64,000 nucleotides of DNA from UBA8529 sp964390565 (GTDB lineage: Bacteria; Bacteroidota; Bacteroidia; Bacteroidales; Tenuifilaceae): positions 41,833 through 105,832 of the forward strand of contig CAYMII010000006.1 of NCBI GenBank assembly GCA_964390565.1, read 5' to 3'. The translations under genes were made by a program, and so were the position numbers. Position 1 is the first letter of the stretch, and each line of letters starts with the position of its first letter. The notes beneath the pieces were generated by a model that worked only from the letters and a program-made list of their open reading frames with translations, did no database searches and was not told the origin of the DNA. This document shows positions 17,077-26,085 of the stretch, one piece after another.

Positions 17077-19656
17077 ATGATTAAACAAATCCTTAACCAA
17101 AATCGAGTTCTAAAAAAACTGCTGTTGGTCCTTGCTTTTGTAGGGATAAGCAGTTTCTCTTTTTCGCAAGCAATTGTGAAAGGGGTACTTGTTGATGCAA
17201 CAACAGGAGAGGCGCTAATTGGCGCAACTATAATGGTTGAAAAAACCTCTACAGGAACAGCAACTTCTCTTGATGGTTCGTTCACTTTAAAAGTGCAATC
17301 CGAAAAGATTACCCTTGTATTTTCGTATATTGGTTACATTGATCAAAAACTGGATCTTGAAATTCCTGCAAACACTGAAAAAGATCTTGGTAATGTAAAA
17401 TTAGAGTCAAGTACAATCGGTATCGAAGAACTTCAAATTACAACATCTTTTGTTCGCGACCGCTCAACTCCCGTAGCAGTTTCAACAATTGAACCTCATT
17501 TAATCATTGAAAAATTAGGAAACAAAGAATTTCCTGAGATTCTAAAATCAACTCCTTCTATTTACGCTACAAAAACAGGTGGTGGATTTGGTGATGCTCG
17601 TGTTTATGTTCGCGGGTTTGATTCAAATAACGTTGGTGTTCTTATTAATGGTATTCCTGTAAATGGAATGGAAGATGGCAAAGTATATTGGAGTAATTGG
17701 GCTGGTCTTTCTGATGTAACTGAAAGTCAACAGGTGCAACGTGGTCTTGGTGCCTCAAAACTAGCTCTTTCATCTGTAGGAGGGACAATTAACATTATAA
17801 CTAAATCAACTGAAGCAGAAAAAGGTGGATCTGTATATACTGGTATAGGTAATGATGGTTACAGAAAACAAACATTTTCAGTTTCATCTGGGATGCTTGC
17901 AAATGGCTGGGCTTTTACAGTTGCAGGAGGCCACACATATGGTGATGGTTACATACAAGCTACCAATTTTGATGGTTATACTTACTTTGTTAATATCTCC
18001 AAAAAGATAAATGATAAGCATCGTTTATCTTTTAATGCATTCGGTGCACCACAATGGCATAACCAACGAAGCAATAAACATAAGATTCAAGAGTATCGCG
18101 ACAATCCAAATGGGATTAAATGGAATTCCGATTTTGGATATCGTAATGGCGAGATATACAACATTGGTTACGCATACAATTATTACCATAAACCTCAAAT
18201 TTCATTAAGCCATTATTGGAGGATTAACGAAAGTTCCATGTTGTCAACTCAAGCTTATGCTTCAGTTTCAAGTGGTGGTGGACGTAGAGTTTCTGGAACA
18301 AATTCAGCGTGGTTAAGTATTAGCCAAGCTGATGGAAAACCAATGTCAACAGAGGCATTAACTCCTGAGGGTTATTTCAATTATGATTATGTAATTGCTC
18401 AAAATAAAGCAGCGCTTAGTGGCTCTAAATGTATTATCGCAAACGGAATCAATGATCATCAATGGTATGGTGTATTATCTACATTTACCACTGATATATC
18501 TGATATCAAGATAACTGCAGGTTTTGATGGAAGGTACTATAGTGGAGTACATGCTTATAAAATTGATGACCTACTTGGTGGATCATATTTTCTTGAAGCA
18601 AAGAATGTAAACCGTCCAGCATCTCAACCTCTTTATAAAGGCGATTATATTAACTATAACTATCTTGGTCAAGTTCTTTGGTTGGGCGTTTATGGACAAG
18701 CTGAATATGTTAAGAATCAATATTCTGGATTCCTATCACTCTCAGTTGCAAGCAATAGCTATCGTAGGGTAGATTATTTTAACTATACACCAGGAAATCA
18801 AAAATCACCATGGCATAGATTCCTCCCTTGGACAGTTAAAGGTGGATTTAACTATAAAATTAACGAAACACATAATGTATTCGTAAATGGTGGTTATATA
18901 ACCAAAGCTCCTATTTTTGCTAACACATTCTTAAACAGCAAAAACGATTTTAATAAAGATGTAAAGTATGAAAAAATCATAACAGCAGAATTAGGCTATG
19001 GATATGCTTCACGCTTACTAAATGTTAAAGTCAACCTATTCCATACAAAGTGGTTAGATAAAGGATTGGTTAGAACAATTGGAACTCAAGTTGTAAACAT
19101 TACTGGTATTAATGCATTACACCAAGGAGTTGAAATTGAGGGTATATTCAAACCTGCTTCAAAATTAACTATCAAAGGTATGCTATCAGTAGGTGACTAT
19201 CGTTGGATTGATGATGTAAACTTCACTCTTTATAATGAAGATCAGTCAGTTGCAGGTACATACAATGCATACATTAAAGACATTCATGTTGGTAACTCAG
19301 CTCAAATATCAGCGGCTCTTGGTTGTGATTATGAAGTCCTTCCAAAATTAAAACTTGGAATTGATTTTAACTACGCTGATAAAAACTACTCCGATTTTGA
19401 CCCAACTGCAAGAACAACTGTAGCAACAAAAGGTGAATCATGGCAATTACCAGCATACTGGTTAGTTGATATTAATGCTAACTATAAATTCAAAATTGGT
19501 AACCTTAATGCAACTCTTTATGGAAACGTAGCTAACCTTTTCGATACAGAATATATTGCTGATGCTACTGATGGTACAAACCATTTAATGGAAAACGCAC
19601 TTGTATTCTATGGATTTGGTCGCACTTGGTCAACTGGTTTAAGAATTAACTTTTAA
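17077..19656 (+). CDS. TonB-dependent receptor with carboxypeptidase-regulatory-like N-terminal domain
   Basis: 859 residues. Signal peptide at residues about 10-31 ending SFSQ. Residues 32-115: CarboxypepD_reg-like domain (VKGVLVDATTGEALIGATIMVE, TATSLDGSF). Residues about 125-245: plug domain with RVYVRGFDSNNVGVLINGIPVNG. The remainder is a 22-strand-type barrel ending in the aromatic YGFGRTWSTGLRINF. It imports a ligand through the outer membrane using TonB energy. It lacks the SusC-type length and its partner is not SusD-like, so the substrate (metal chelate, peptide or glycan) is open. Followed after 18 bp by a lipoprotein gene, probably one transcript ending at the 21672 terminator. Confidence 0.9.
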   Translation: MIKQILNQNRVLKKLLLVLAFVGISSFSFSQAIVKGVLVDATTGEALIGATIMVEKTSTGTATSLDGSFTLKVQSEKITLVFSYIGYIDQKLDLEIPANTEKDLGNVKLESSTIGIEELQITTSFVRDRSTPVAVSTIEPHLIIEKLGNKEFPEILKSTPSIYATKTGGGFGDARVYVRGFDSNNVGVLINGIPVNGMEDGKVYWSNWAGLSDVTESQQVQRGLGASKLALSSVGGTINIITKSTEAEKGGSVYTGIGNDGYRKQTFSVSSGMLANGWAFTVAGGHTYGDGYIQATNFDGYTYFVNISKKINDKHRLSFNAFGAPQWHNQRSNKHKIQEYRDNPNGIKWNSDFGYRNGEIYNIGYAYNYYHKPQISLSHYWRINESSMLSTQAYASVSSGGGRRVSGTNSAWLSISQADGKPMSTEALTPEGYFNYDYVIAQNKAALSGSKCIIANGINDHQWYGVLSTFTTDISDIKITAGFDGRYYSGVHAYKIDDLLGGSYFLEAKNVNRPASQPLYKGDYINYNYLGQVLWLGVYGQAEYVKNQYSGFLSLSVASNSYRRVDYFNYTPGNQKSPWHRFLPWTVKGGFNYKINETHNVFVNGGYITKAPIFANTFLNSKNDFNKDVKYEKIITAELGYGYASRLLNVKVNLFHTKWLDKGLVRTIGTQVVNITGINALHQGVEIEGIFKPASKLTIKGMLSVGDYRWIDDVNFTLYNEDQSVAGTYNAYIKDIHVGNSAQISAALGCDYEVLPKLKLGIDFNYADKNYSDFDPTARTTVATKGESWQLPAYWLVDINANYKFKIGNLNATLYGNVANLFDTEYIADATDGTNHLMENALVFYGFGRTWSTGLRINF

Positions 19657-19674
19657 TTGTAAATGAATCTAAAT

Positions 19675-21648
19675 ATGAAAAAACTCTTAATATTTCTCCC
19701 TGCAATTATAGGTCTTTTATGGTCTTGTGACCCAATGGAAGATACCTATAATACACTTGACAACGAGAAGAAGCCTTATAGTGAAAGCAATAGAGCCTAC
19801 ACTCTTGTTGCCGCAGATTATTCCACTGCTAGCAAAGCTGCTTTAGTTGATGCATTAAACGCATCTGATACTTCAAATGCTAAGTTAATTGCATCTCAGT
19901 TAGCTTTTAACCCTCGTTTCACTGCAAATGATTATATGGCACCTGTCCTAACTAAAGTTTTCCCTGCACTTAACGAGAAATCTTCTGCTATTGTAACTTA
20001 TGCTTTTCAAGATAAACCAGCGTATTTGACAGACCTGTCTAAGATGGATATTCTTGAAGATACTATCTACAGAGTAGCATGGACTGCAAGTGACTACGTA
20101 ATGGCCTTTACTCCAGCGAAAACTGCTGCATCCAAACTTCCTAGCGTATTAGCTGCAATGTACCCAACTCCACCCGCTAGTGGAACATATAAATTTATCG
20201 AGTATAACTATTCGTCTACAGAAGCTGTTTCTCAGTCTAATGACTTCAAATATTTTTATCAAGACTTTGCTTATCATACAGCGGCTCCATCACCCTATAC
20301 CGCTATTGGAGAATTTGGTTGGATGAACAAAGACAGGCAAGGAACTCTAAAGTGGATGTGTAGAACTTCAAGTGGAAATAACTATGCTCAGTTTACTTCA
20401 AATGGTTCTGGAACAAAGAATGAAGCCTGGTTAATTTCAAAGAAAATAGATTTGCACTATTCAACTGCTCCAAAATTAACATTCAATGTTGCTGTTGGTT
20501 ATTACAATGCTTTATGCTTAACTGTATTAATATCAACCGATTTTGATGGTAACACTTCTCATATAGCTAATGCAACCTGGACTGATATCTCTTCAAACTT
20601 CACTTTCCCAACAGGAACAGGAAGTGTTGGTGCTTTTGCAAGTGCAGGTGAAGCCGATTTAAGTGCTTACGTTGACAAAAGAGTTTATATCGCATTTAAG
20701 TATACTGGTGATGGAAGAACAGATGCAGATCGTGGCGCAGATCCTTTGATGACTACAACTTATAGAATTGATAACGTTAAGGTTTCTGAAACAAAAACTT
20801 CATTGTACATACCAAGTTCAGAGAGACAAATGGCTGTATACAAGTATAATGGAACCGCTTGGATTGTGCCAGCATCTACAGATCCTGTATTCCAGATTCT
20901 CTTACCTGCTGACTATACTGCAATGGGTTTGACTTCAGTTAATAGTACACAAGCACTAACTTATCTTCCACAATTCCTTGCTCAAAAGTACCCTTATGCA
21001 CAAGCTGGCGATGTAAAAACCCTTGTTTACAAAACAGGAAGCAATGTTTATAGTTCAGCCGTATCTAACTTCACATTAACAAACGGTGTATGGGTAACAA
21101 ATACATTTAAGATTAACAAAACCGATCAGTTCGTTCATACAGGCGAGAAATGGATTTTCGATCCAACTGTTCGATTTACTCCTGGTTCTTCAGATTTTCA
21201 ACTATTAGTTGATTGGGTTTATGCCAATAAAGGACGTTCATACGGTAGTTCATACGGTAATGATGAGTTCTACTATGGCGCTAGCGCTTATCAGAAGAAT
21301 TTCGACCTCCGTGTTTCTACAAGAACACAATATAATGTTCCTGGTTATGCTGAGCTTACTACAACTGAGGAGAAAATTGCAAAGACTTGGAGCATGCTAG
21401 AAGAAGGTCTCATTCAACTTCTAGTTATAAAGTATCCTGCAGCTCAAACAGAAGTTACAGGAATCCCTATCTACTATTGGGTAACATTCGGCACTTACGA
21501 AAATGATTTGGCTAAAAATACTTATGTTGGAATATTTAAGTGTTCAACACCAGGTACTCCTCCTGTTTTTGTAAGAGATAAAGCGTTTGAAGATGCTCAA
21601 GTTTCTGCTGGGACTTTAACCGCTACTCAAGTTGGATGGAATAGATAA
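19675..21648 (+). CDS. Lipoprotein with choice-of-anchor-J-like domain, partner of the TonB receptor
   Basis: 657 residues from the ATG at 19675 (MKKLLIFLPAIIGLLWSC, lipobox Cys18); an ATG four codons upstream is possible but would precede the signal peptide core. Residues about 205-370 contain GEFGWMNKDRQGTLKW, NEAWLISKKIDLHYS and VYIAFKYTGDG, the pattern of choice-of-anchor-J/DUF5017 beta-sandwich domains. The remaining regions are repetitive Tyr- and Thr-rich strands without a recognised domain. Located directly after a TonB-dependent receptor gene, so it is probably the surface ligand-binding lipoprotein for that receptor (inference). No type IX sorting domain is visible. Confidence 0.82.
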   Translation: MKKLLIFLPAIIGLLWSCDPMEDTYNTLDNEKKPYSESNRAYTLVAADYSTASKAALVDALNASDTSNAKLIASQLAFNPRFTANDYMAPVLTKVFPALNEKSSAIVTYAFQDKPAYLTDLSKMDILEDTIYRVAWTASDYVMAFTPAKTAASKLPSVLAAMYPTPPASGTYKFIEYNYSSTEAVSQSNDFKYFYQDFAYHTAAPSPYTAIGEFGWMNKDRQGTLKWMCRTSSGNNYAQFTSNGSGTKNEAWLISKKIDLHYSTAPKLTFNVAVGYYNALCLTVLISTDFDGNTSHIANATWTDISSNFTFPTGTGSVGAFASAGEADLSAYVDKRVYIAFKYTGDGRTDADRGADPLMTTTYRIDNVKVSETKTSLYIPSSERQMAVYKYNGTAWIVPASTDPVFQILLPADYTAMGLTSVNSTQALTYLPQFLAQKYPYAQAGDVKTLVYKTGSNVYSSAVSNFTLTNGVWVTNTFKINKTDQFVHTGEKWIFDPTVRFTPGSSDFQLLVDWVYANKGRSYGSSYGNDEFYYGASAYQKNFDLRVSTRTQYNVPGYAELTTTEEKIAKTWSMLEEGLIQLLVIKYPAAQTEVTGIPIYYWVTFGTYENDLAKNTYVGIFKCSTPGTPPVFVRDKAFEDAQVSAGTLTATQVGWNR

Positions 21649-21671
21649 TTTTATCTTTAATTAATCATATT

Positions 21672-21705
21672 AAGCCTGTCGAGAAAATCTCGACAGGCTT
21701 TTTCC
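21672..21705 (+). terminator. Terminator of the TonB receptor/lipoprotein operon
   Basis: AAGCCTGTCGAGA (21672-21684) and TCTCGACAGGCTT (21688-21700) form an exact 13-bp stem with an AAA loop, followed by TTT. Confidence 0.9.
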
Positions 21706-22062
21706 TTGTTAATAACCTCTAACAACTCACCCTTGACTTTTTCTACCCTCTTGTGATTCTGCACCTTAATCCTCATCATCTAAATACAATATCAATTACA
21801 TACCACATCTCTCTGTATACGTGATAATTAAAGCATATCTAGATATGTTGATTTCATTAATTTTATTCATTAAAAACCTCATTGTCAGCTCATCAAACTC
21901 AACAAAATCCTTACAAACTGAAAACTAATGCGTTTGTGTATTTATCTGAATTACTGATGATTGCCATGTTAATAACTATGATTTAATGTTAATATTTATG
22001 AGCTATAAACATAGCTTTCGATTAGCTTCTCTTTAATAACTTCGTAAAAGTTTTTTCGCTGG

Positions 22063-22090
22063 GAGAATTTTAACTAATTCTCTTTTTTTT
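22063..22090 (+). terminator. Terminator-like hairpin in the nrdJ leader (possible attenuator)
   Basis: GAGAATT / AATTCTC is an exact 7-bp stem with a 6-base loop followed by eight T residues, 54 bases before the nrdJ ATG. A CTTCTC stretch at 22026-22031 could pair with the GAGAA arm and act as an anti-terminator. Attenuation is an inference. Confidence 0.5.
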
Positions 22091-22143
22091 CAGCTACATA
22101 CAAAAACAGACCAAACACACCATAAGTAACACCTACAACCGGT

Positions 22144-24723
22144 ATGAATAAGGAGGATAATGCAATCGTGATGAACGAATTAAAGAACAAAGTTAAGACC
22201 TACTCGCACGATGAGGCTGTAGAGGCAAGTATCAAGTATTTCAAGGGCGACGAGATGGCCGCCAAAGTTTGGGTGAGTAAATACGCCCTAAAGGATTCTT
22301 TCGGGAATATCTTCGAGCTAACCCCCGATGATATGCACCGCCGTTTGGCCGAAGAGGTTGCACGTATCGAGAAAAGATACCCTAACCCATTAAGTGCTGA
22401 CGAAGTATATGAACTTCTTAGAGATTTTAAATATATCGTTCCACAAGGTGGTCCAATGACCGGTATTGGTAACCAGTTTCAAATCGCTTCGCTTTCAAAC
22501 TGCTTTGTAATTGGTACTCGCAACGAGGCCGATTCATATGGTGGTATCATGAAGGTTGACGAGGAACAAGTTCAGCTAATGAAACGTCGTGGTGGCGTTG
22601 GTCATGATCTTTCGCATATCCGTCCAAAGGGAAGCCCTGTACTAAACAGCGCGCTAACCTCTACAGGTGTTGTACCTTTTATGGAGCGTTACTCCAATTC
22701 AACCCGTGAGGTTGCTCAAGATGGCCGTCGTGGTGCTTTGATGCTTAGCATCTCCATTAAACACCCCGATTCGGAAAAATTTATCGATGCTAAAATGGAA
22801 CCTGGTAAAATTACAGGTGCCAACGTATCGGTAAAAATTGATGATGAGTTCATGAACGCGGTATTAAACAAAACTAGCTACGTTCAACAATACCCACTAA
22901 GCGCTGCCACTCCAAAATATCGAAACGAGATTGATGCCCTTTCGTTGTGGAATAAGATTATCCATAACGCTTGGAAATCGGCTGAGCCAGGAGTCCTTTT
23001 CTGGGATACCATTATCAAGGAGTCAGTTCCTGATTGCTATGCCGATTTGGGCTATAAAACTGTTTCGACAAACCCTTGTGGAGAAATTCCACTTTGTCCT
23101 TACGATAGCTGTAGGTTAATTGCTTTAAACCTATATAACTACGTTGAGAATCCATTCACATCAGAAGCTCGTTTTAATTTTGACCTATTCAAAAAGCACG
23201 TAATCGCATCGCAGCGCATTATGGACGATATTATCGATCTAGAACTTGAGAAGATTGATGCTATCCAAGGTAAAATTGATACTGACCCAGAGGATGAGGA
23301 GGTTAAACAAGTTGAGCGTAACCTATGGCGTAAAATCCGCCAAAAAGCAATTGAAGGTCGTCGTACTGGTATTGGTATTACTGCCGAAGGCGATATGCTT
23401 GCAGCATTAAACCTGCGTTATGGATCTGATAACGCTATTGATTTTGCCGTTGAAGTTCACAAAACGCTAGCAATTGAGGCTTACCGTTCATCGGTATACC
23501 TTGCTAAAGAACGTGGCCCATTCCCAATTTTCGATCCACAACGCGAAAAGAATAACCCATTCATCAACCGTCTTAAAAACGAGGATGAAACCCTTTATAG
23601 CGATATGATTAAGTATGGCCGAAGAAACATTGCTCTACTTACCATCGCCCCAACAGGTACAACCAGCTTAATGACCCAAACCACTTCGGGTATTGAGCCT
23701 GTTTTCCTACCTGTTTACAAACGTCGTCGTAAGGTTAACCCAAATGATAAAGACGTTAAGATTACCTTTACCGATGAGGTTGGCGATCATTGGGAAGAGT
23801 TTAACGTATTCCACCACATGTTCCTAAAATGGCTTGAGGTTAAAGGGTATAATGTAGAAGAGGTAAAAACTTACGTTCAGGAGCAGATTGATGAACTAGT
23901 TGCAAAATCGCCATACTACAAAGCAACCTCTAACGATGTTGACTGGGTAAGCAAGGTTAAGATGCAAGGATTAATCCAAAAATGGGTTGACCATTCAATT
24001 AGCGTTACCGTTAACCTTCCTTCGGATGCAACAGAGGATATGGTAGCCAAGGTATACCAAACTGCTTGGGAAAGTGGCTGTAAGGGTTGTACTGTTTACC
24101 GCGATGGCTCACGCGATGGCGTACTTGTATCAACAAACGATAAAGGGAAATCAAAAGATTCTGATAATGAATCAGCATTCCCAACCAAACGCCCTGATGT
24201 TCTTGAGTGCGACATTATTCGCTTCAAAAACAATCACGAGAGTTGGATTACATTTGTAGGCCTTTATAATAATCGCCCTTACGAGATATTTACAGGTATT
24301 TCTGAAGATGATGTGCTACCTATTCCAAAGCTCGTTACAAAGGGTAAAATTATCAAGATTAAAGATGCTAACGGTAGCCGTTACGACTTCCAATACGTTG
24401 ATAAATTCGGGTATACAAATACACTAGGTGGTTTATCGCATATGTTCAACAAGGAGTTCTGGAACTATGCTAAGCTTATCTCAGGTGTATTACGCAACGG
24501 AATGCCTATTACCGATGTGGTTAACCTTGTATCATCGCTCCGTCTAGATAGCGAAACCATCAATACATGGAAGGCTGGTGTTGAAAGAGCCCTTCGTAAA
24601 TATATCCCAGATGGTACAAAGGCAAAAGAGGGCAAAAAATGTACCTCATGCGGCTCTAACTCTTTAGTTTATCAAGAGGGCTGCCTGATTTGTAAAAACT
24701 GTGGACACTCTAAATGCGGATAA
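22144..24723 (+). CDS. nrdJ: Adenosylcobalamin-dependent ribonucleotide reductase (class II)
   Basis: 859 residues; reduces ribonucleotides to deoxyribonucleotides using adenosylcobalamin, without oxygen. Seen: LSNCFVIG (first active-site Cys, near residue 118); a VGHDLSHIRPKGSPV segment; NPCGEIPLCPYDSCRL near residue 311, with the radical Cys and catalytic Glu; APTGTTSLMTQTTSGIEPVF near 504; and ESGCKGCTVYRDGSRDG near 645. The C terminus has a zinc-ribbon-like pattern CTSCG...CLICKNCGHSKCG, which supplies the redox cysteines. Upstream ATG codons are in frame (residues 1 and 10); the first is kept. The gene is monocistronic, with a terminator on each side. Confidence 0.95.
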   Translation: MNKEDNAIVMNELKNKVKTYSHDEAVEASIKYFKGDEMAAKVWVSKYALKDSFGNIFELTPDDMHRRLAEEVARIEKRYPNPLSADEVYELLRDFKYIVPQGGPMTGIGNQFQIASLSNCFVIGTRNEADSYGGIMKVDEEQVQLMKRRGGVGHDLSHIRPKGSPVLNSALTSTGVVPFMERYSNSTREVAQDGRRGALMLSISIKHPDSEKFIDAKMEPGKITGANVSVKIDDEFMNAVLNKTSYVQQYPLSAATPKYRNEIDALSLWNKIIHNAWKSAEPGVLFWDTIIKESVPDCYADLGYKTVSTNPCGEIPLCPYDSCRLIALNLYNYVENPFTSEARFNFDLFKKHVIASQRIMDDIIDLELEKIDAIQGKIDTDPEDEEVKQVERNLWRKIRQKAIEGRRTGIGITAEGDMLAALNLRYGSDNAIDFAVEVHKTLAIEAYRSSVYLAKERGPFPIFDPQREKNNPFINRLKNEDETLYSDMIKYGRRNIALLTIAPTGTTSLMTQTTSGIEPVFLPVYKRRRKVNPNDKDVKITFTDEVGDHWEEFNVFHHMFLKWLEVKGYNVEEVKTYVQEQIDELVAKSPYYKATSNDVDWVSKVKMQGLIQKWVDHSISVTVNLPSDATEDMVAKVYQTAWESGCKGCTVYRDGSRDGVLVSTNDKGKSKDSDNESAFPTKRPDVLECDIIRFKNNHESWITFVGLYNNRPYEIFTGISEDDVLPIPKLVTKGKIIKIKDANGSRYDFQYVDKFGYTNTLGGLSHMFNKEFWNYAKLISGVLRNGMPITDVVNLVSSLRLDSETINTWKAGVERALRKYIPDGTKAKEGKKCTSCGSNSLVYQEGCLICKNCGHSKCG

Positions 24724-24750
24724 TTTCATAGCTTGATTTTTCTGCAGAAG

Positions 24751-24783
24751 AAACCCTCCGAAGTAATTCGCGAGGGTTTTTTA
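24751..24783 (+). terminator. nrdJ terminator
   Basis: AAACCCTC / GAGGGTTT form an exact 8-bp stem with a 13-base loop, followed by a T-rich run. Confidence 0.85.
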
Positions 24784-24822
24784 TTTGGTTTAGTTCTACC
24801 TTTCAATCGGGTAAAAAAGACT

Positions 24823-24927
24823 TTTAACCGCTAAGATCACAGAGGTTACGCAAAGTGCGCTGAGTTAAAATATCATAGCTAATGCTTTGCAAACTTTGCG
24901 ATTCACTTTGCGTACTTCGCGGTTAAA
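24823..24927. repeat. Dispersed intergenic repeat, copy with long inverted arms
   Basis: Terminal arms TTTAACCGC (24823-24831) and GCGGTTAAA (24919-24927) are exact inverted copies, as are the inner arms TACGCAAAGTG (24847-24857) and CACTTTGCGTA (24904-24914). The 105-bp unit can fold into one hairpin. Its right end supplies the TAA stop of the minus-strand gene at 24923. Related in sequence to copies at 27.2, 30.2, 30.6 and 35.2 kb. Confidence 0.75.
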
Positions 24928-25435
24928 CCGTTAAATCAATAAACTCGTACCCATTCCCCTTCCATTGAAGGAAACGAATAAAATCGTTGTAGCCAATTAT
25001 GAGCGATGCAGTATTTAAATTTGGATGAAAGCTAAGCCGTTCGGCTTTTTGAAGGTTCTCATCGAGAAAAAGGTGAACATGGTTTGATGTATCATGAAGC
25101 AAACCGAATGGCGAAACCGAACCGGGTTCAAGCCCAAGGTACTTCATCATACGTTGTGGTGAAGCAAAAGTGAGTTTCCCTTGCTTTAGCAACTTCTCGA
25201 GCTGATGAATATTTACTGCCTGTCGGTATTCAAGGATAACCAGGTAGTGCTTATCGCCCTTATGATTCCGAAGGAAAATGTTTTTGCAATGCGTTGAATC
25301 GATACCAGCCCAATACTTTGATGCTTCCTCAACCGTTGGTGCTGGTGGATGTTCGTGATATTCGAACTGAATATTTAATTCAGATAAGGTCCTGTAAACA
25401 AGGGAATCGCCTCTATAAAAATCAAAGGAGTTCAT
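24923..25435 (-). CDS. YbaK/PrdX-like aminoacyl-tRNA deacylase (prolyl-tRNA editing family)
   Basis: 170 residues. Seen: HEHPPAPTVEEASKYW near residue 31, the conserved lysine in CKNIFLRN near 53, GDKHYLVIL and the late GSVSPFGLLHD segment (about 106-116), all typical of the ProX/PrdX branch of the YbaK superfamily, which hydrolyses Ala mis-attached to tRNA-Pro. A free-standing cytoplasmic enzyme. It overlaps the upstream gene by 4 bp (ATGA), so the two are translationally coupled. The stop codon TAA lies in the terminus of a dispersed repeat, so the repeat may have replaced the original 3' end. Confidence 0.85.
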   Translation of the reverse strand: MNSFDFYRGDSLVYRTLSELNIQFEYHEHPPAPTVEEASKYWAGIDSTHCKNIFLRNHKGDKHYLVILEYRQAVNIHQLEKLLKQGKLTFASPQRMMKYLGLEPGSVSPFGLLHDTSNHVHLFLDENLQKAERLSFHPNLNTASLIIGYNDFIRFLQWKGNGYEFIDLTV

Positions 25436-25953
25436 GACTCGCCTCTAAGCTGAGAAAGGGCTTGATTAACCTCATCGAGGTTAAAATAGTTGGGATCATA
25501 ATCCTTACCATACCATTCGGTAATAAGTGAATAATCCTTTTTGGGGCTTAAACTGATAAGTTCAAGGGACATCTCATAACCAGTAACTCCGCCCGAATCC
25601 TCAGGGGGTGACTTTCTTAAACCATCTATACAAACAGGATATTTATTAATAGCAGAATCATCGAAAATGCGAATTAACTCACATTTAATTGTCCACGAAT
25701 CACCATAATCGTAAACATATTTAAGATCTTCTCCTTTAGCAATTGCATCGGAAAGTTTAACCTGATCTTCCTTCTTAATATCTTGCGATTTATGATCCTG
25801 GTAAAAATGCAAATGAAAATTTTCCCAGCCAAAAAGAGCCTGAAAAACTTCGTGTAACACTTGAAGGTTAATCGAACTATCAACCTGAAAAGTTCTATAA
25901 ACCTCAGATTTCAAACCTTGAAGCGTTGCTTTTATCTCAAATATTTTTGCCAT
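25432..25953 (-). CDS. Plasmid pRiA4b ORF-3 family protein
   Basis: 173 residues. The pRiA4b ORF-3-like domain covers the whole protein: IFEIKATLQGLKSEVYRTFQV, then LQVLHEVFQALFGWENFHLHFY (residues about 30-52) and later LKYVYDYGDSWTIKCELI and CIDGLRKSPPEDSGGVTGYE, the hallmark G(D)xW and PPEDxGG motifs. Function is unknown; the family is common in chromosomes and plasmids and is not itself a transposase. First gene of a two-gene minus-strand operon with the PrdX-like gene. Confidence 0.88.
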   Translation of the reverse strand: MAKIFEIKATLQGLKSEVYRTFQVDSSINLQVLHEVFQALFGWENFHLHFYQDHKSQDIKKEDQVKLSDAIAKGEDLKYVYDYGDSWTIKCELIRIFDDSAINKYPVCIDGLRKSPPEDSGGVTGYEMSLELISLSPKKDYSLITEWYGKDYDPNYFNLDEVNQALSQLRGES

Positions 25954-25978
25954 AGAATAAATTTCGCTTGCAATATAC

Positions 25979-26010
25979 CAAAACTACAAAACAAATGGAT
26001 TTAAATCCAT
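25979..26010 (-). promoter_or_regulatory. Promoter -7 box with adjacent 16-bp palindrome upstream of the pRiA4b ORF-3-like gene
   Basis: Minus-strand TAGTTTTG (plus 25979-25986) matches TAnnTTTG. Nine to twenty-four bases upstream lies ATGGATTTAAATCCAT (25995-26010), an exact palindrome that covers the place of the -33 element. This is the geometry of a repressor operator; the protein that might bind is unknown. Confidence 0.4.
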
Positions 26011-26029
26011 AGGTTAACGATTTTTTTTA

Positions 26030-26063
26030 ACAAAAAAAGGCTGCTCAAATGAGCAAGCCTTTT
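26030..26063 (-). terminator. Terminator of the threonine dehydrogenase gene
   Basis: AAAAGGC-TGCTCA pairs with TGAGCA-GCCTTTT around an AA loop with one bulged A; on the minus strand a long T-run follows. It starts 23 bases after the stop at 26086. Confidence 0.8.
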
Positions 26064-26085
26064 AGATAATAATATGAGGATTAGT

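Larger units (their letters stand above)
21649..22143. other. 495-bp intergenic region upstream of nrdJ
   Basis: No gene is seen. It holds the terminator of the receptor operon at 21672-21700, about 330 bp of AT-rich sequence without recognisable genes, then a second terminator-like hairpin at 22063-22090 inside the nrdJ leader. I looked for a cobalamin riboswitch (B12 box and peripheral stems) because nrdJ is B12-dependent, and did not find one. Confidence 0.55.

Noticed and set aside
21700..22060. Search for a cobalamin riboswitch before B12-dependent nrdJ
   Set aside because: No B12 box or the expected peripheral stems were found by eye.
25432..25953. Reading the pRiA4b ORF-3-like gene as a transposon or plasmid gene
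   Set aside because: The family name comes from a plasmid, but members are common chromosomal genes; no terminal repeats or transposase are seen here.
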